Assembly (NCBI GenBank): GCA_013335535.1
Contig: JAAXVL010000002.1
Coordinates: forward strand, 434,001-498,000
Length of the DNA stretch: 64,000 bases
Direction: 5' to 3'
From: Azonexaceae bacterium
GTDB taxonomy: Bacteria; Pseudomonadota; Gammaproteobacteria; Burkholderiales; Rhodocyclaceae
Shown: one piece after another, positions 1 to 9,496 of the stretch
Position numbering within the stretch: the stretch's first letter is position 1
Layout: every line of letters begins with the position of its first letter
Translations under genes and position numbers: made by a program
Notes under the pieces: generated by a model
The model's input: only the letters and a program-made list of their open reading frames with translations
Database searches by the model: none
What the model was told of the DNA's origin: nothing

Positions 1-19
1 GCAGGCTGTTGCTACGAGA

Positions 20-682
20 TCAGCGCGTTTCGACCGGAGCGCTGGCCGGCGGCGGGGTGCGCGCACCCATTGTCTGGTTGTCGATGCGCCGCGTGTCGTC
101 GTCGCCGACCACTTCCAGCACATTGACGACCTTGACCACGCCAGCCGTCGTTCGGGCCACGGCAACGGCCACCTTGGCCTCGCGATCATTGACGATGCCC
201 ATCAGATAGACGATGGCGCGCTCGGTGCTGACCTTGATGTGGTTGGCCGAGATCTGGTTCGAGTCGACCAGCCGTGCCTTGACCTTGGAGGTGATGTAGG
301 CGTCCGTGCTGCGGCTGCCGTAAGACGATACCTGGCCGACGCCGAGCTCGTTATAGACCTCGCGCACGCCCTCGAGCTTGCGCGTTTCGGCCTCGATGAC
401 TGACTTCGCTTCCTCGTTCGGCACTTCACCGGTAATCAGCACGCGGCGGTTGAAGGCGGTGAAATTGACGTGGGAGAAAGTCTTGTATTGATCGGGGACG
501 TGCTGGTTGGCTTTCCACTCCGTCGTCTCGTCGTCGGTCTGTGTGCCTGTCGAGCGGCGGTCGTGGGCCGACATGACGCCAGCGGCGGCGCCGGTGACCA
601 TGACCGGGATGCAGCCCTGAAGCATGGGCAGCGCGGTAATGAGCGCCGCAGCGGCGAGGGTGAGTTTGGCTTTTTGCATCAT
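20..682 (-). CDS. dolP: Dual BON-domain outer-membrane lipoprotein (DolP/YraP)
   Basis: 220 aa. The signal peptide ends in the lipobox LQGC with the lipidated Cys at about residue 24, so the protein should be a lipoprotein, probably on the inner face of the outer membrane. Two BON domains follow (about 55-115 and 120-190). In E. coli DolP supports outer-membrane integrity. The start is the first ATG of ATGATG, with GGGAG 5 nt upstream. It overlaps the diaA stop codon (A-TGA-TG), so the two are translationally coupled. The order yraN-diaA-dolP matches E. coli and supports the name. Confidence 0.88.
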   Translation of the reverse strand: MMQKAKLTLAAAALITALPMLQGCIPVMVTGAAAGVMSAHDRRSTGTQTDDETTEWKANQHVPDQYKTFSHVNFTAFNRRVLITGEVPNEEAKSVIEAETRKLEGVREVYNELGVGQVSSYGSRSTDAYITSKVKARLVDSNQISANHIKVSTERAIVYLMGIVNDREAKVAVAVARTTAGVVKVVNVLEVVGDDDTRRIDNQTMGARTPPPASAPVETR

Positions 683-1269
683 TCGACTCCCAGTAAAAGT
701 GCATCGATCCCATCGCACAGACAGTGGATGGCGAGCAGGTGGGTTTCCTGAATTCGCGCCGTCCGGTCGGCCGGCACGCAGAGATGAATATCGTCGTCAC
801 GCAGCATTTCGCCGATCAGCCCGCCGCCCTTGCCGGTCAGCGCGACGATGTGCATGTCGTGCTCGTGCGCCGACTTGATCGCTTCGATGACGTTGGCCGA
901 GTTGCCCGAGGTCGAAATCGCCAGCAGCACGTCGCCGGCATGGCCGAGACCGCGCACCTGGCGCGAGAAAATCTGGCTGAACGAGTAATCGTTGGCCACC
1001 GCCGTGATGATCGAGGTGTCGGTGGTCAGCGCGATGGCCGCCAGCTCCTGCCGTTCGGCCTCGAAGCGACCGATCAGTTCGGCAGCGAAATGCTGGGCGT
1101 CGCCGGCCGAGCCGCCATTGCCGCAGGCCAGGATCTTGCCGCCGTTGATCAGGCAGTTGGTCATCGTTTCGATCGCCGCGGCAATCGGGGCTGCCATCAT
1201 TTCGACGGCATTCAGCTTGGTTTGGGCGCTGTCTTCGAAATGCTTGGCAACGCGGGCGATCAAATCCAT
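679..1269 (-). CDS. diaA: SIS-domain protein DiaA (DnaA initiator-associating, phosphoheptose isomerase-like)
   Basis: 196 aa, one SIS domain of the GmhA/DiaA family. [21 protein letters not shown] is the sugar-phosphate-binding region and [13 protein letters not shown] is the second SIS motif. The family contains both GmhA (heptose isomerase) and DiaA (binds DnaA and regulates initiation). Position between yraN and dolP, as in E. coli, favours DiaA. I chose ATG at 1269; a TTG three codons upstream (1278) is an alternative. No strong ribosome binding site is seen for either. Confidence 0.82.
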   Translation of the reverse strand: MDLIARVAKHFEDSAQTKLNAVEMMAAPIAAAIETMTNCLINGGKILACGNGGSAGDAQHFAAELIGRFEAERQELAAIALTTDTSIITAVANDYSFSQIFSRQVRGLGHAGDVLLAISTSGNSANVIEAIKSAHEHDMHIVALTGKGGGLIGEMLRDDDIHLCVPADRTARIQETHLLAIHCLCDGIDALLLGVE

Positions 1270-1310
1270 ATCGTTCAATGAGTTGGGGCTATAAGTGAAA
1301 GCATTCTACC

Positions 1311-1676
1311 TCACAGCTCGACGAAGACTTCGAACGCCAGCCGTTGCCACGGATTTTTGTTGTCGCTCAGAGACGACACGCGGGCCATCAGCCGGTCGCC
1401 AGCGTCCATCGCGGCGGCCACGGCACGATTCTGGGCGCGCGGCACGTAGCCCAGCTTGTTGCCGTGCCATTCGACACGGATGGCGTTGCGGTCATGCTTG
1501 TTGTCCAGTTCGCGGACCAAGGTCAAGGTGTCGCCTAGCTTGATTTCCGACCAGAACGTTTCCATCGCGTAAAACTGGCTGCCGGCCAATGGAGAATTCT
1601 GGACCAGTATGCGAATGCTTTCGGCCTGGGCTGTCGTCAGCCATAGCACGAGGCTAATCGTCAGCAGAAAACGCAT
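1311..1676 (-). CDS. Secreted small HIRAN-domain protein
   Basis: 121 aa. A clear signal peptide (MRFLLTISLVLWLTTAQA, cleavage after AQA) precedes a HIRAN-like domain filling the rest. Typical HIRAN features are the DNKHDRNAIRVEW stretch and GKLGYVPRAQNRAVA. HIRAN domains are best known attached to SWI2/SNF2 helicases such as HLTF, where they bind DNA 3' ends. Exported stand-alone versions occur in proteobacteria with no known role. The start overlaps the yraN 3' end by 23 nt, so the two are co-transcribed. Exact function unknown. Confidence 0.75.
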   Translation of the reverse strand: MRFLLTISLVLWLTTAQAESIRILVQNSPLAGSQFYAMETFWSEIKLGDTLTLVRELDNKHDRNAIRVEWHGNKLGYVPRAQNRAVAAAMDAGDRLMARVSSLSDNKNPWQRLAFEVFVEL

Positions 1677-2016
1677 TCTTGATCCATTCGAGCTGCTCGC
1701 CATTGATCAGCACGCAATCGAAACGGCAGTCGCAGTCGGGTTTGCCGAGCAGGTAGTGCTGGGCGGCGAGAACGATGCGGCGACGCTTGCTGGCCGTGAT
1801 GCTCGCTCCGGCGCCGCCGAAATCGCTGCGGCTGCGCTGGCGGACTTCGACGAAAACCAGCACCTTGCCGTCGCGGCAAATGAGGTCGATCTCGCCGCCG
1901 CGAATTCTGAAATTGCGCGAAATTACCCGTTGACCGTGCAATTCGAGATAACGCGCCGCCCGCGCTTCGGCTTCGCGGCCGCGCGTCGTGGTGGTATCGT
2001 TGGTCTTTGCCTGCAT
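1654..2016 (-). CDS. yraN: YraN family (UPF0102) endonuclease-fold protein
   Basis: 120 aa. It shows the restriction-endonuclease-like core of UPF0102: an N-terminal GREAEARAARYLELHG helix, then GGEIDLICRD and VFVEVRQR, giving the E-x-D ... E-V-R/K pattern of PD-(D/E)XK nucleases. The biochemical role is unproven in the family. ATG at 2016 was chosen because residues further upstream do not resemble the family and would run into divergent rsmI. First gene of the minus-strand yraN-HIRAN-diaA-dolP run. Confidence 0.88.
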   Translation of the reverse strand: MQAKTNDTTTTRGREAEARAARYLELHGQRVISRNFRIRGGEIDLICRDGKVLVFVEVRQRSRSDFGGAGASITASKRRRIVLAAQHYLLGKPDCDCRFDCVLINGEQLEWIKNAFSADD

Positions 2017-2026
2017 GTTGAAAATA

Positions 2027-2863
2027 ATGACGGAAGAATCCGCCGCATTGTATGTCGTCCCGACGCCGCTCGGGAATCTCGCTGACCTGACCCGCCGCGC
2101 CGAAGAAATCCTGCGCACCGTGCCCTGGGTCGCCGCCGAGGACACCCGCCATAGCGGCCCCCTGCTCAAGCAGCTCGGCGCCCAAGCGCGGACCATTCCG
2201 GCGCATCAGCACAACGAACACGAGGCTGCCGCCCGCATCGTCGAAAAGTTGCAGGCCGGCGAAGCCGTGGCCCTCATTTCCGATGCCGGCACGCCCGGTA
2301 TTTCCGACCCCGGCGCCCGTATCGTCGCCGCCGTCCGTGCCGCCGGTTGCAAGGTCATTCCGCTGCCAGGCCCGTGCGCCGCAACGACAGCGCTGTCCGC
2401 TTCCGGTCTGCTTGACGAGCATTTCCTGTTCTACGGCTTCCTGCCGAGCAAGGGGGGCCAGCGCCGGCAAGCGCTCGAAGCCTTACGCGAACAGCCCTGC
2501 GCCCTGGTCTTCTACGAAGCGCCACACCGCGTACTTGAAACGGTCGAGGACATGGCGACGGTGCTCGGTAACCGCACACTGGTCATCGCCCGCGAACTGA
2601 CCAAGTTGTTCGAATCCATTCATTCTCTGCCCGTGGGCGAAGCGCTGGCCTGGCTCAAGGAAGACTCGAACCGCCAGCGCGGCGAGTTCGTGCTGATGCT
2701 GTCGGGCGCTCCGGCCAATGCCGAAAGCGGCGAGGGCGAACGCGTTTTGAAACTGCTGCTGGCCGAAGGCTTGCCGGTCAAACAGGCGGCCAAGCTGGCC
2801 TCGGCGATTTCCGGCGCGGCCAAGAACGCGCTCTACGACCTGGCGCTGACGCTCAAGGCCTGA
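2027..2863 (+). CDS. rsmI: 16S rRNA (cytidine1402-2'-O)-methyltransferase RsmI
   Basis: 278 aa, tetrapyrrole-methylase fold. Conserved family blocks are present in order: VVPTPLGNLADLTRRA, AAEDTRHSGPLL, SDAGTPGISDPG, LPGPCAATTALSASGL, FYGFLPSK and FYEAPHRVLETV. The enzyme 2'-O-methylates C1402 in the 16S decoding centre using SAM. ATG at 2027 matches the usual N-terminus; in-frame upstream ATGs would overlap yraN. Only 10 bp separate it from the divergent yraN start, so each promoter must lie inside the other gene. Confidence 0.93.
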   Translation: MTEESAALYVVPTPLGNLADLTRRAEEILRTVPWVAAEDTRHSGPLLKQLGAQARTIPAHQHNEHEAAARIVEKLQAGEAVALISDAGTPGISDPGARIVAAVRAAGCKVIPLPGPCAATTALSASGLLDEHFLFYGFLPSKGGQRRQALEALREQPCALVFYEAPHRVLETVEDMATVLGNRTLVIARELTKLFESIHSLPVGEALAWLKEDSNRQRGEFVLMLSGAPANAESGEGERVLKLLLAEGLPVKQAAKLASAISGAAKNALYDLALTLKA

Positions 2864-2890
2864 TAGACGCGTCTGGGTTGCCGGGTTAAA

Positions 2891-3793
2891 TCAGCTGACT
2901 TCAAACTCGAAAATCTGCTCCTTATCTTTCAGGCAGGAGTGGCCGAAGCCGATGCGGCCGCGGCCGCTCAGCGTGACCATGCTTTTCCGGACGATTTCTT
3001 CCGGGGCATCGTCGGATTTGAGGTAAGTGCCGTTCATGCTCAGGTCGACGAGCACATGGTTGTCGAGTCGGTAGATGATCCGGCAGTGTTGGCGCGAGGC
3101 GTTGGGGGCGCTGATCACAATGTCGTTGTCCGGTGCGCGACCGATGGTGATGACCGATTTTTCGCCGTCAAAGCGGTAGCTACGGCCTCCATTGCGCAAG
3201 ACCAGGCGGGAGTTCGCCGGCGGCGGGGCCAGAGCTGGTCGCATGGGAATGGCGGCCCAGTCGACCAGATGGGCGGCTGCCCCGATGTTTTCGCGGCCAA
3301 GTACGGCGGTGTTTTCGCGCAAGATTTCGGGCAGGGCTATGACCACAGGTCCCGAAACGACAACGCTGCCTTCCCCGAGCATGTTTGCCAACCGGGATGC
3401 TTCAATCTCGGCGACATCAAGGGCATCGTTCGTTTCATTCATGGGCGTCGCTGCATGGATGCCGATTTTCAGCCCGATCCGGGTTTCGGAAATTTGCGGG
3501 ATCACCGCGCAGCGCCGCTGCATTTCGCAGGCCACGAGCACGGCGGTTTCGGCCGAGTCGAAGGCAGCGAGCAGACCGTGCGGCGTTTCCCGGACGAGTG
3601 AACCACCGTGGGTGGATAGAACCCGCTCGAGTCGACTCAAGCGGCGACGAACGAGTTTGCCCAGCAGCGCTTCGTCGGGAGGGGCGGTACGTGATGAAAC
3701 TTCGAGTACCGCCGAATGGAGCAGATAGGTGGCGGCAAGCCGGCCGGCGGCCGGCGTTTCTCCGGAGGACGGGGGGAGTGTTTTGTCGTGCAT
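2891..3793 (-). CDS. FHA-domain protein with degenerate class III cyclase-like domain
   Basis: 300 aa. Residues about 25-190 resemble a class III nucleotidyl cyclase fold (FDSAETAVLVACEMQRRC, RIGLKIGIHAA, EASRLANM), but the metal-binding aspartates expected in the first strand and loop are not seen, so catalysis is unlikely. Residues about 220-295 form a forkhead-associated domain (ITIGRAPDNDIVI, ASRQHCRI, NGTYL), which binds phosphothreonine peptides. Probably a signalling adaptor with a pseudo-cyclase input. No kinase or secretion genes are adjacent. ATG at 3793 is preferred to an upstream frame without family similarity. Confidence 0.8.
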   Translation of the reverse strand: MHDKTLPPSSGETPAAGRLAATYLLHSAVLEVSSRTAPPDEALLGKLVRRRLSRLERVLSTHGGSLVRETPHGLLAAFDSAETAVLVACEMQRRCAVIPQISETRIGLKIGIHAATPMNETNDALDVAEIEASRLANMLGEGSVVVSGPVVIALPEILRENTAVLGRENIGAAAHLVDWAAIPMRPALAPPPANSRLVLRNGGRSYRFDGEKSVITIGRAPDNDIVISAPNASRQHCRIIYRLDNHVLVDLSMNGTYLKSDDAPEEIVRKSMVTLSGRGRIGFGHSCLKDKEQIFEFEVS

Positions 3794-4036
3794 GACGGTC
3801 AATGAAACGGGATGGCGTGGGGGCCGATCGTCACCATGCGCGGATCGCCTGGGCGGCAATCCTTCCGCAGGCTGGCGGCCGGTAAAATCAGCATGCTCAG
3901 ATTAGCATTTTGCGTCTGTCATTTTGTAAAGCATTGTGGCGGACTTGCAAACAGCGTATTTTTTCTGGCTCGCCGAATCGGTGCGAGCAAGCCGGGCAGC
4001 CTGTTAAAATCGCCCTAATCCGTACCGAGAAACGCC

Positions 4037-5068
4037 ATGCAGATCACCATCACACGTCCCGACGACTGGCATCTTCACCTGCGCGACGGCGAAGCCCTGG
4101 CTTCCGTCCTTGCCCACACGGCAGCCCAGTTTGGCCGCGCCATCGTCATGCCCAACCTTAAACCGCCGGTAACCACGGTCGAACAGGCTGCCGCCTATCG
4201 CGACCGTATCGTCGCCGCCTTGCCGGCCGGCGCCAACTTCGAGCCGCTCATGACGCTTTACCTGACCGACAACACGCCGGCCAGCGAAGTGGCCAGGGCT
4301 GCTGCGTCTGGCTTCGTCAAGGCTGTCAAGCTCTACCCGGCCGGGGCAACGACCAATTCCGATGCCGGCCTGACCGACATCGCCAAGGCCTACGACGCGC
4401 TGGCTGAAATGGAACGCGTTGGCCTGCCGCTGCTCGTGCATGGCGAAGTGACCGACCCGAAAATCGACCTCTTCGACCGCGAAAAGGTCTTCATCGACAC
4501 CGTGCTGCTGCCGCTGACCCAGCGCTTCCCGAAGCTCAAGGTGGTCATGGAGCACATCACGACAAAGGACGCTGCCGATTTTGTGCAAAATTCCGGGTTG
4601 ACCGTGGCAGCGACGATCACCGCCCACCATCTGCTCTACAACCGCAACGCCATCTTCCAAGGCGGGGTTCGTCCGCACTGGTACTGCCTGCCCGTGCTCA
4701 AGCGCGAGACGCATCGCGAAGCGCTGGTCGCCGCCGCCGTTTCCGGCAATCCGAAATTCTTCCTCGGCACCGATTCGGCGCCCCACGCCAAGGGTGCCAA
4801 GGAAGCTGCCTGCGGCTGCGCCGGTTGTTACACCGCCTACGCCGCCATCGAACTGTATGCCGAGGCATTCGAGCAGGCCGGTGCCCTCGACAAGCTCGAA
4901 GCCTTCGCCAGCTTCAACGGCCCCGACTGGTACGGTCTGCCGCGCAACAGCGGCAAGATCACGCTGGCCAAACAGGAGTGGACCGTGCCGGCCGATTACC
5001 CGTACATCAGCACCGACACCATCGTTCCGCTGCGCGCCGGCGAAACGCTGTCCTGGAAAATGCTCTGA
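4037..5068 (+). CDS. pyrC: Dihydroorotase, class II (PyrC)
   Basis: 343 aa, full length for PyrC. It catalyses reversible cyclisation of carbamoyl-aspartate to dihydroorotate in pyrimidine synthesis. Visible zinc-site elements are [10 protein letters not shown] (HxH), the AVKLYPAG lysine that is carbamylated in this family, [14 protein letters not shown], and the catalytic-Asp region [14 protein letters not shown] lipoprotein gene follows 11 nt later. Upstream (3794-4036) there is a -10-like TAAAAT at about 4005-4010. Bases 4580-4608 resemble the core of the dispersed repeat but encode normal PyrC sequence. Confidence 0.96.
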   Translation: MQITITRPDDWHLHLRDGEALASVLAHTAAQFGRAIVMPNLKPPVTTVEQAAAYRDRIVAALPAGANFEPLMTLYLTDNTPASEVARAAASGFVKAVKLYPAGATTNSDAGLTDIAKAYDALAEMERVGLPLLVHGEVTDPKIDLFDREKVFIDTVLLPLTQRFPKLKVVMEHITTKDAADFVQNSGLTVAATITAHHLLYNRNAIFQGGVRPHWYCLPVLKRETHREALVAAAVSGNPKFFLGTDSAPHAKGAKEAACGCAGCYTAYAAIELYAEAFEQAGALDKLEAFASFNGPDWYGLPRNSGKITLAKQEWTVPADYPYISTDTIVPLRAGETLSWKML

Positions 5069-5079
5069 GGAAAACCACC

Positions 5080-5517
5080 ATGCGTCTGCGCCATCTCCTC
5101 CTGCCGCTGCTGGCCGCTCCGCTGCTCACCGCCTGTGTCAACGACGGCGCGACGTATGAAATCGACAACACGCGCGAGCACGTGCTGTCGCTGATCCGCG
5201 AACAACCCTATTTCTGGGACAGCAAGGTCGAGTTGTACCTCGTTGTCTCCCGCATGCCAGCCTGCATGCGTCGGCACAGTCTGGGCGTTGGCACGGAAAA
5301 GACCAGGGTCGAGGTGTATCAGGTGCCGTCGGGCGCTTTCATCATCAAGGCTGGCAAGAAGATGTTTGCCACCGAGACCCAGACCTGCGAAAGCTTTGCC
5401 AAGATGGATAGCGAGCCACCTGAAGGCATGGGCCAGTTCATTGGCACTTTCCGCCTGCAGAAGGGCGAACTGGTGTTCGTCAAGGAAGAAAAAGCCGAAT
5501 CGTCGCCTGAAGAGTGA
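5080..5517 (+). CDS. Hypothetical lipoprotein downstream of pyrC
   Basis: 145 aa. A signal peptide with lipobox LLTAC places the lipidated Cys at residue 19. The mature part has paired cysteines (MPACMRR, ETQTCESF) and an acidic tail. I do not recognise the family. The start has GAGGA 7 nt upstream of the ATG and lies 11 nt after the pyrC stop. Its stop overlaps the GTG start of the next gene (GTGA), indicating co-translation with the DUF3025 gene. Confidence 0.72.
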   Translation: MRLRHLLLPLLAAPLLTACVNDGATYEIDNTREHVLSLIREQPYFWDSKVELYLVVSRMPACMRRHSLGVGTEKTRVEVYQVPSGAFIIKAGKKMFATETQTCESFAKMDSEPPEGMGQFIGTFRLQKGELVFVKEEKAESSPEE

Positions 5518-6302
5518 CCGCCGTTTCTCTTTACGCGTCGCCGCTGTTCAATCCGCTGCGGCCGTGGCTGGATCGTCTGCCGCAGATGCCCGATGCTTCG
5601 GCGGTGGCCGAACTGGCCGAACAGTTTCCCATTCATACCGCGAACGGCCAGCGCGTCCGTTTTGTGGCGCCGCGCCCCGATGGGTTGGTTTACGAGTGTC
5701 GGATCTGGGAAAGCGGCGAGGTGGAAACCCGCCCCGATAACTGGCATGACTTCTTCAATGCCTTGGTCTGGCTCAGTTTTCCGCAAACAAAGATCGCCGT
5801 CAGCGCCGCCCATATGCGCGCCATGCAGGCGCCGGGCGAGGGGCGTGGCACAACCCGCGATGTGCTGACCCACTTCGATGAGTGCGGCATTGTCGTGCTG
5901 TCCAGTCAGCTGGAGCTGCTTGAGTTGTTACGCAATTTCGAATGGAAACAACTGTTCGTCGAGCAACGTGCCGATGTGATTCGCAGCATGCGTTTCGTGA
6001 TTTTTGGCCACGCGACTTACGAGCAGATGCTCAGTCCATTTCGTGGTCTGACGGCCAAGGCGGTCCTCTACGAGGTGAGCGAGGCTTGGTTGCAGATGGG
6101 TGATTCCGAGCAGCTAGCGGCGGTCGACAAGCTCCTGGCCGCCGATTTGATCAGCGGTCGTTACACCCGGCCACGCGATTTTCAACCGCTACCCTTGCTG
6201 GGTATTCCTGGCATTACGCCGGACAGCGAAGATCCGGCGTACTACGACGATACCTGGCAGTTCAGGCCAGGCCGTCGGGCTACGGCAAAACCGGCTGCTT
6301 AG
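5514..6302 (+). CDS. DUF3025 domain-containing protein
   Basis: 262 aa starting at GTG, overlapping the previous stop by 4 nt. The sequence fits the DUF3025 family: an N-terminal [11 protein letters not shown] region, [19 protein letters not shown], and a C-terminal part with [13 protein letters not shown]. The function is unknown. The conserved [10 protein letters not shown] block contains an acid/His cluster that could be an active or metal site. It converges with infA, overlapping that gene's 3' end by 4 nt. Confidence 0.75.
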   Translation: MTAVSLYASPLFNPLRPWLDRLPQMPDASAVAELAEQFPIHTANGQRVRFVAPRPDGLVYECRIWESGEVETRPDNWHDFFNALVWLSFPQTKIAVSAAHMRAMQAPGEGRGTTRDVLTHFDECGIVVLSSQLELLELLRNFEWKQLFVEQRADVIRSMRFVIFGHATYEQMLSPFRGLTAKAVLYEVSEAWLQMGDSEQLAAVDKLLAADLISGRYTRPRDFQPLPLLGIPGITPDSEDPAYYDDTWQFRPGRRATAKPAA

Positions 6303-6559
6303 TAGCGGCGGCGTTGCTGCGGCATCGGCGAGCCGCGGTTCTCGATGTGACGGAACGTGATGCGACCCTTGGTCAGGTCGTAGGGCGACAGTTCCAACGT
6401 CACCTTGTCACCGAGCAGAATGCGAATGTGGTTTTTCTTCATCTTGCCGGCCGTGTAAGCGATCATCACGTGACCGTTTTCCAGCGTTACACGGAAACGA
6501 CCATCGGGAAGCACGTCTTCAACGACGCCTTGCATTTCCAGTAGTTCTTCTTTTGCCAA
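6299..6559 (-). CDS. infA: Translation initiation factor IF-1 (long betaproteobacterial type)
   Basis: 86 aa, single S1/OB-fold domain ([43 protein letters not shown]). It is longer than the usual 72-residue IF-1, with a basic/proline tail ([12 protein letters not shown]). This fits the second IF-1 paralogue found in some betaproteobacteria away from the ribosomal protein operon. IF-1 binds the 30S A site during initiation. The start codon is TTG, with GGAGA 7 nt upstream and no in-frame ATG nearby. It lies 30 nt after the transglutaminase stop on the same strand. Confidence 0.92.
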   Translation of the reverse strand: MAKEELLEMQGVVEDVLPDGRFRVTLENGHVMIAYTAGKMKKNHIRILLGDKVTLELSPYDLTKGRITFRHIENRGSPMPQQRRRY

Positions 6560-6589
6560 GTCTTGTTCTCCAGTAATCGTAAAAAATGT

Positions 6590-7477
6590 TCAGGGGGTGG
6601 CGACGGCGGCTGGCGCTGCGTCGGTGGAAAGCGCCTCGTGCCGGTGGCGCGGTAATTCCCACGGCTGGCCGGATTCGGTAATGGCGCTGATGGTGATCAC
6701 CGGCGGTGGCGAGAGAACGCCACCGAAGATGGTCGCAAAGGATACATCGGCAGCATCGCGGCCGGTAGCCAGGCGGATGAAGCCCATCGGGATCGCCGTG
6801 CCGGACGGGTCGAACAGATACCAACGCTCACCGAGAAAAACCTCGACGTAGGCATGGAAGTCGGTTGGCCCGAGCAAGGGGTCGGCGCCGTAATCAATGC
6901 CGGTGGTGAAGCGGGCCGGAATGTTGAGGGCGCGGCAGATGGCGATCATCAAATGGGCGAAGTCGCGGCAGACGCCAACGCGGTCAATCAGCGTATCGAG
7001 GGCGGCTGTAGCAGAATTGGTGGTGTTGCCCTTGAAGGTCACATGCTTGTTGACCCAGTTGCGGATGGCTTCGACCCGGCGATAACCCTTCGGCAGGTGG
7101 CCGAATTCGCTCATGGCCAGTGCGGCCAGTCGGTCGGACTGGCAATAGCGGCTTGGGTAGATGTAAGTCAGGGCCGACAGCGGGAGCCTGGCGATCGGTG
7201 TTTCCTGGATCAGGTCGGGCTGGTCGACTTGCTGCTTGATGTCGACAGTCGCCTTGTAGCTGACATGCAGCGGACCCGGTGCACCGGTCAGGCGCAGGTA
7301 GCGCGTGCAGGTGGCGGGGTCGGTCTGGATGGTATGCGGAACCTGCTGACTGATAATCAATTGTTCGTTGATGATCGTCTGGCTGGCCGTCTTTGCCGCG
7401 TGGATGTTGAAAACGAAATCGGCGCCCTGAAAACCCAGTTCATAGTGAAGATCGATAGCGAACTGGATGCGGACCAT
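6590..7477 (-). CDS. Transglutaminase-like cysteine protease family protein
   Basis: 295 aa. An N-terminal beta-rich region (about 1-150) precedes a transglutaminase core. The triad is visible: Cys in RVGVCRDFAHL, His in TDFHAYVEVFL, Asp in WYLFDPSG. There is no signal peptide, so it is probably cytoplasmic. Such bacterial proteins are presumed peptidases or amide hydrolases; the substrate is unknown. A GGGGAA sequence precedes the ATG. infA follows 30 nt downstream, so the two could share a transcript. Confidence 0.8.
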   Translation of the reverse strand: MVRIQFAIDLHYELGFQGADFVFNIHAAKTASQTIINEQLIISQQVPHTIQTDPATCTRYLRLTGAPGPLHVSYKATVDIKQQVDQPDLIQETPIARLPLSALTYIYPSRYCQSDRLAALAMSEFGHLPKGYRRVEAIRNWVNKHVTFKGNTTNSATAALDTLIDRVGVCRDFAHLMIAICRALNIPARFTTGIDYGADPLLGPTDFHAYVEVFLGERWYLFDPSGTAIPMGFIRLATGRDAADVSFATIFGGVLSPPPVITISAITESGQPWELPRHRHEALSTDAAPAAVATP

Positions 7478-7768
7478 TTATTCCCCGGAAGTGATGATCG
7501 TCCGGTATCCGGGAATCCGGACAGGCTCGGGCGAGCAATGAAACAGCGCTTTGCGACGGGAAATGATGACTTCGGCGTGCCGGAAATCGTCGATTGACGG
7601 GGCGGCAGAGGAACGGCATTTACGCGGGCAGAACGGTTGAGCCGGATATTTTATCTCCGACGAAGCCAGCATCTTACGCGCCGATCCTCCTCGTGGCAAG
7701 GGAATATGATGAAAAGAGCCGCATATTCAATCCCTTGCCGATTTTTTGGCAAGGGATTTTGGGGCGTA
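7478..7768. other. Intergenic region between leuA and the transglutaminase gene
   Basis: 291 bp between two minus-strand genes. It holds the leuA hairpin (7729-7758) and presumably the transglutaminase promoter. Apart from those I see no gene, repeat or RNA element here. Confidence 0.6.
7729..7758 (-). terminator. Hairpin downstream of leuA
   Basis: An 11-bp perfect inverted repeat, AATCCCTTGCC / GGCAAGGGATT, with an 8-nt loop, 11 nt after the leuA stop codon. It lacks a strong T-run on the minus side, so it may be a weak terminator or an mRNA 3' stabiliser. Confidence 0.6.
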
Positions 7769-9463
7769 TCAGGCTGCCTGCGGTTGCTCTCCGCGCATCT
7801 GCATGGCACCGAGACGATTGACTCCGCTCAACAAGGCCTTGATCGAGGCGGTGACGATATTGCTGTCGACGCCGACGCCGTAGCATTCGCCGCTGTTTTT
7901 GCCCGCCACTTCCATGAAGGCGCAGGCCCGGGCGTTGCCGTCCTCGCCCATGGGCACCATCGAGCGCTCTTCATAGCTGCGCACCTGGATGCTGATGCCG
8001 GCACTCTGCAAGGCGTGCACCGCCGCATTGATCGGGCCGTTGCCTTCGCCGGTGAGGATGTGCGGCGTGCCGTCGATGTCGATGTTGAGGCGGATGCCCT
8101 GGGCGCTACCATGCTCGAAAAGGTGATGCTCGCGGTAACGAATCGGACTGCTCGCGTCGAGGTAGGTCTGGGCGAACATGGCCCAGATGCCGTCAGCGCT
8201 CACTTCGCCACCGTGGGCATCGGTGTGTTGCTGGACGACACCCGAGAACTCGACCTGCAAGCGGCGTGGCATGACGACACCGTGTTCGGTTTCCATGAGG
8301 TAGGCGATGCCGCCCTTGCCCGACTGGCTGTTGACCCGGATCACCGAATCGTAGCTGCGGCCGACATCGGCCGGGTCGATCGGGAGGTAGGGAACTGCCC
8401 ATTGCTCATCCGCCTCTTGAGCGGAAAACCCCTTCTTGATGGCGTCCTGGTGGGAGCCGGAGAAGGCCGTGAAAACGAGATCCCCGACGTACGGGTGGCG
8501 CGGATGGATCGGGAGCTGGGTGCAGTGTTCGACGGTGCGGGCGATGGCATTGATGTCCGAGAAATCGAGGCCGGGGTGGACGCCCTGCGTGTACATGTTG
8601 AGGGCGAGGGTGACGAGATCGACATTGCCGGTCCGTTCGCCATTGCCGAAAAGACATCCCTCGACCCGGTCGGCGCCGGCCATGAGGCCCAGTTCGGCGG
8701 CAGCGACGGCCGTGCCGCGGTCGTTGTGCGGGTGGAGGCTGATGAGCACGCTGTCGCGGCGGGCGAGGTTCTTGTGCATCCACTCGATCTGGTCGGCGTA
8801 GATGTTTGGCGTGGCGATCTCGACGGTGGTCGGGAGATTGAGGATGACCTTGCGCTCCGGCGTGGCGCCCCAGGCGGCTGTTACGGCATCGCAGACCTCG
8901 AGGGCGAAATCGAGTTCGGTGGCGGTGAAGAGTTCCGGGCTGTACTGGAGTGTGATCCTGGTTTCCGGCATGGCATCGGCGAGCTGGCGGATGAGCTTGA
9001 CGGCGTCGACGGCCATGGCCACGACTTCCTCTTTGCTCATGCCGAAAACGTTGTCGCGGAAGGTCTTGCAGGTGGCGTTGTAGACATGGACGATGGCCTG
9101 CTTGGCGCCCCGGATCGATTCAAAGGTGCGGCGGATGAGGTGTTCGCGGGCCTGGGTGAGGACTTCGATGGTGACGTCCTCGGGAATGTGGCCGCCTTCG
9201 ATGAGGCCGCGTACAAAGCCGAATTCGGTTTCCGAGGCCGACGGGAAGGCGATCTCGATTTCCTTGAAGCCGATGGCGCAGAGCGTCTTGAACATGCGCA
9301 TCTTCTTTTCGGCGTTCATCGGTTCGAAAAGCGCCTGGTTGCCGTCACGAAGATCGGTGCTCATCCAGATCGGGGCCTGCTCGATGATGCGGTTCGGCCA
9401 CTGGCGGTCAGCGAGGTGGACTGGCGGGAAGGCGGTGTATTTGCTGGCGGGCTGGGTGATCAT
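7769..9463 (-). CDS. leuA: 2-isopropylmalate synthase (LeuA, long type)
   Basis: 564 aa. First committed step of leucine synthesis: acetyl-CoA plus 2-oxoisovalerate gives 2-isopropylmalate. The N-terminal TIM barrel carries [17 protein letters not shown] (metal Asp, catalytic Arg) and [16 protein letters not shown] (metal HxH-type site). The C-terminal part is the LeuA dimer/regulatory domain that binds leucine for feedback inhibition. The length fits the long LeuA2 subgroup. GGAG precedes the ATG. A divergent Lrp-family regulator lies 131 bp away, which suggests but does not prove amino-acid-responsive control. Confidence 0.95.
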   Translation of the reverse strand: MITQPASKYTAFPPVHLADRQWPNRIIEQAPIWMSTDLRDGNQALFEPMNAEKKMRMFKTLCAIGFKEIEIAFPSASETEFGFVRGLIEGGHIPEDVTIEVLTQAREHLIRRTFESIRGAKQAIVHVYNATCKTFRDNVFGMSKEEVVAMAVDAVKLIRQLADAMPETRITLQYSPELFTATELDFALEVCDAVTAAWGATPERKVILNLPTTVEIATPNIYADQIEWMHKNLARRDSVLISLHPHNDRGTAVAAAELGLMAGADRVEGCLFGNGERTGNVDLVTLALNMYTQGVHPGLDFSDINAIARTVEHCTQLPIHPRHPYVGDLVFTAFSGSHQDAIKKGFSAQEADEQWAVPYLPIDPADVGRSYDSVIRVNSQSGKGGIAYLMETEHGVVMPRRLQVEFSGVVQQHTDAHGGEVSADGIWAMFAQTYLDASSPIRYREHHLFEHGSAQGIRLNIDIDGTPHILTGEGNGPINAAVHALQSAGISIQVRSYEERSMVPMGEDGNARACAFMEVAGKNSGECYGVGVDSNIVTASIKALLSGVNRLGAMQMRGEQPQAA

Positions 9464-9482
9464 GGCGGGCTCCGGATAAATT

Positions 9483-9496
9483 TTTCGATAGCGAAA
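9483..9496. promoter_or_regulatory. Small inverted repeat in the leuA/lrp intergenic region
   Basis: TTTCG-ATAG-CGAAA is a perfect 5-bp dyad between leuA and the divergent Lrp-family gene. The surrounding 9464-9594 region is unusually AT-rich for this genome, as expected of Lrp/AsnC binding regions. The operator role is inferred. Confidence 0.35.
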
